Positions 63,175 through 64,000 of a DNA stretch of 64,000 nt are shown in pieces. The stretch's first letter is position 1; the number at the start of each line of letters is the position of its first letter. Source of the DNA: Amoebidium appalachense (taxonomy: Eukaryota; Ichthyosporea); assembly GCA_963693365.1 (NCBI GenBank), contig CAVNZM010000003.1, positions 12,710,001-12,774,000 on the forward strand. The letters run 5' to 3'. Below the pieces are notes generated by a model, which saw nothing but the letters and a program-made list of their open reading frames with translations, was not told the origin of the DNA and did no database searches. The position numbers and the translations under genes are program-made.

Positions 63175-63503
63175 AGAAGATGATAAGCTGAAGAGAGGGA
63201 ATGAGGAAAGAAAGCTTACCCAATTGCAACATCGTTGGCTGAAGAGTTTGTTCCGTTTATATTGTTCTGATCCATCATGCCTTGGGTGTTTATGTTGTTT
63301 CCCGTCGAGCAAAGCAACGCCAAAACACCCACGGCACCAACTGCTCCCAAGACTATCTTCAGTGGCATTATCGCGTTGTGTGGTGTTACGTTTGTTCTGA
63401 TGTTGTTGAGTTGTGTCATGAGGGAGTCCTTTTCAGGAGCTCCCGCGACAGCACCGATAGCCATTTTCTCGTTTTTCTCGTTAGCTTTTTCGGTGTTTTT
63501 CAC
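61387..63503 (-). CDS. FkbM-type (METTL24-like) methyltransferase, type II membrane protein, two exons
   Basis: Probable SAM-dependent O-methyltransferase of the FkbM / Methyltransf_21 group, anchored in the secretory pathway. Exon 1: 63503-63220 (phase 2), exon 2: 62257-61387, stop TAG. The 962-bp intron has GTAAGC and TTGCACATTGCAG ends, and the junction codon is Gly. Total 384 residues. A short Lys/Glu-rich cytoplasmic tail precedes a membrane helix at about 46-66 (IMPLKIVLGAVGAVGVLALL). A low-complexity Asn/Gly linker follows, then the domain: RLGHWGDGGKWICNPH at about 185-200, YSLGSRNDFSFE, and DIFKIDIEGYEMDVL at about 285-299, which holds the family K-x-D-x-E-G signature. The domain appears full length. 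Acceptor substrate not inferable; sugars are common for the family. Confidence 0.92.
62372..63172. repeat. G-runs in the FkbM intron
   Basis: G-runs at 62372-62401, 62495-62518, 62987-63038 and 63140-63173 are C-runs on the sense strand. The stretch 62405-62470 read on the minus strand resembles the 3' part of the interspersed element weakly (CTTCGTTCC, GCATACG, then a C-run). Confidence 0.85.
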
Positions 63504-63699
63504 AAAAGGTTCTTTGTTTTTTGTGCGTGTTTGTGGTTTACTACTTCTAAAGGTTGTCGCTGGTGTTGTCTTGTTCGCTAAATGTTATGTTTGAAGTGAG
63601 GATGTGTTGATTTCATATTTTGTGCCGTGCTTCGTACTGAGCTTTGTGTGTGCTCATGCATGCGTCTTATATGAAACGCGTACTTCCTGCGTTCGAGTT

Positions 63700-63830
63700 C
63701 AACGCATCCGATTGGTTGAAACGGAATCTTCCCCCGAAATCATTCATTTATATCCAATAAGAATATTGATTACTACGCCATATATGGGGAACAATAAATT
63801 GATGAGTTGTAAGCCAATCAGATCGCAGTG
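63700..63830 (-). promoter_or_regulatory. CCAAT boxes upstream of the FkbM gene
   Basis: ATTGGTTG at 63711, CCAATAAG at about 63756 and GCCAATCAGATC at 63813 lie 210-315 bp before the ATG. Mixed orientation is usual for CCAAT boxes. Confidence 0.45.
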
Positions 63831-64000
63831 TAATTTCCAAATTGGGCAAAAGCAAAAAGCCCAGACACGATCTGACAGCGACACGGTCACACGGATGCGG
63901 TCCTTTTTTTGACTCTGCTTATATTATTATGTAGCTCACGCGCTATACTACTTCCGGCTATCCATTATAGTATACACTACTGTTTTTTTGATATTACAGG

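Overview
This is a piece of nuclear DNA from a eukaryote. It carries intron-rich genes with canonical GT-AG introns, long introns packed with homopolymers and microsatellites, and products found only in eukaryotes: a Golgi pH regulator, a mitochondrial metaxin and a JmjC demethylase. The species cannot be fixed from the sequence. Compact coding exons buried in very long C/G runs, CA, TC and GGGT tracts would suit a protist, an alga or an invertebrate. No rRNA, tRNA, CRISPR array or bacterial operon was seen.

Layout. 1-1.2 kb: a 50-bp tandem repeat and two small intronless ORFs. 2.4-10.3 kb, minus strand: a JmjC-domain gene. One of its introns has swollen into about 4.3 kb of minisatellite, which has copied a 102-bp acidic cassette exon twice. 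10.3-17.2 kb: an intron-poor stretch with a repeated CCAAT/AT-rich module, a DP-repeat coiled-coil gene, a 0.4-kb segmental duplication, a two-helix membrane ORF and a divergent gene with two C-C-C-H motifs. 17.9-19.2 kb, plus: part of a secreted metallo-beta-lactamase-fold gene. 23.4-39.1 kb, plus: a complete GPR89/GPHR gene in 15 exons. 44.3-45.1 kb, minus: a damaged THEM6-like thioesterase. 48.5-59.3 kb, plus: a metaxin gene in 12 exons. 61.4-63.5 kb, minus: a two-exon FkbM-type membrane methyltransferase.

Gene models were built by joining ORF segments across GT/AG sites with matching phase and comparing the result with remembered family features. GPR89 (454 codons), metaxin (385), JmjC (633, or 701 with the cassettes) and FkbM (384) come out nearly or wholly continuous. 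Several otherwise good genes carry single-base indels exactly at homopolymers (T7 in GPR89, G7 in metaxin, A7 in the thioesterase, C/G runs in the DP-repeat gene). These are either assembly errors or real decay.

The genes are unrelated housekeeping or membrane functions and do not form a pathway. The most unusual features lie between the exons. An interspersed element occurs about 20 times in the GPR89 and metaxin introns, nearly always ending in a poly-C tract. Fragments of exon edges are duplicated inside neighbouring introns. CCAAT boxes are frequent at gene starts.
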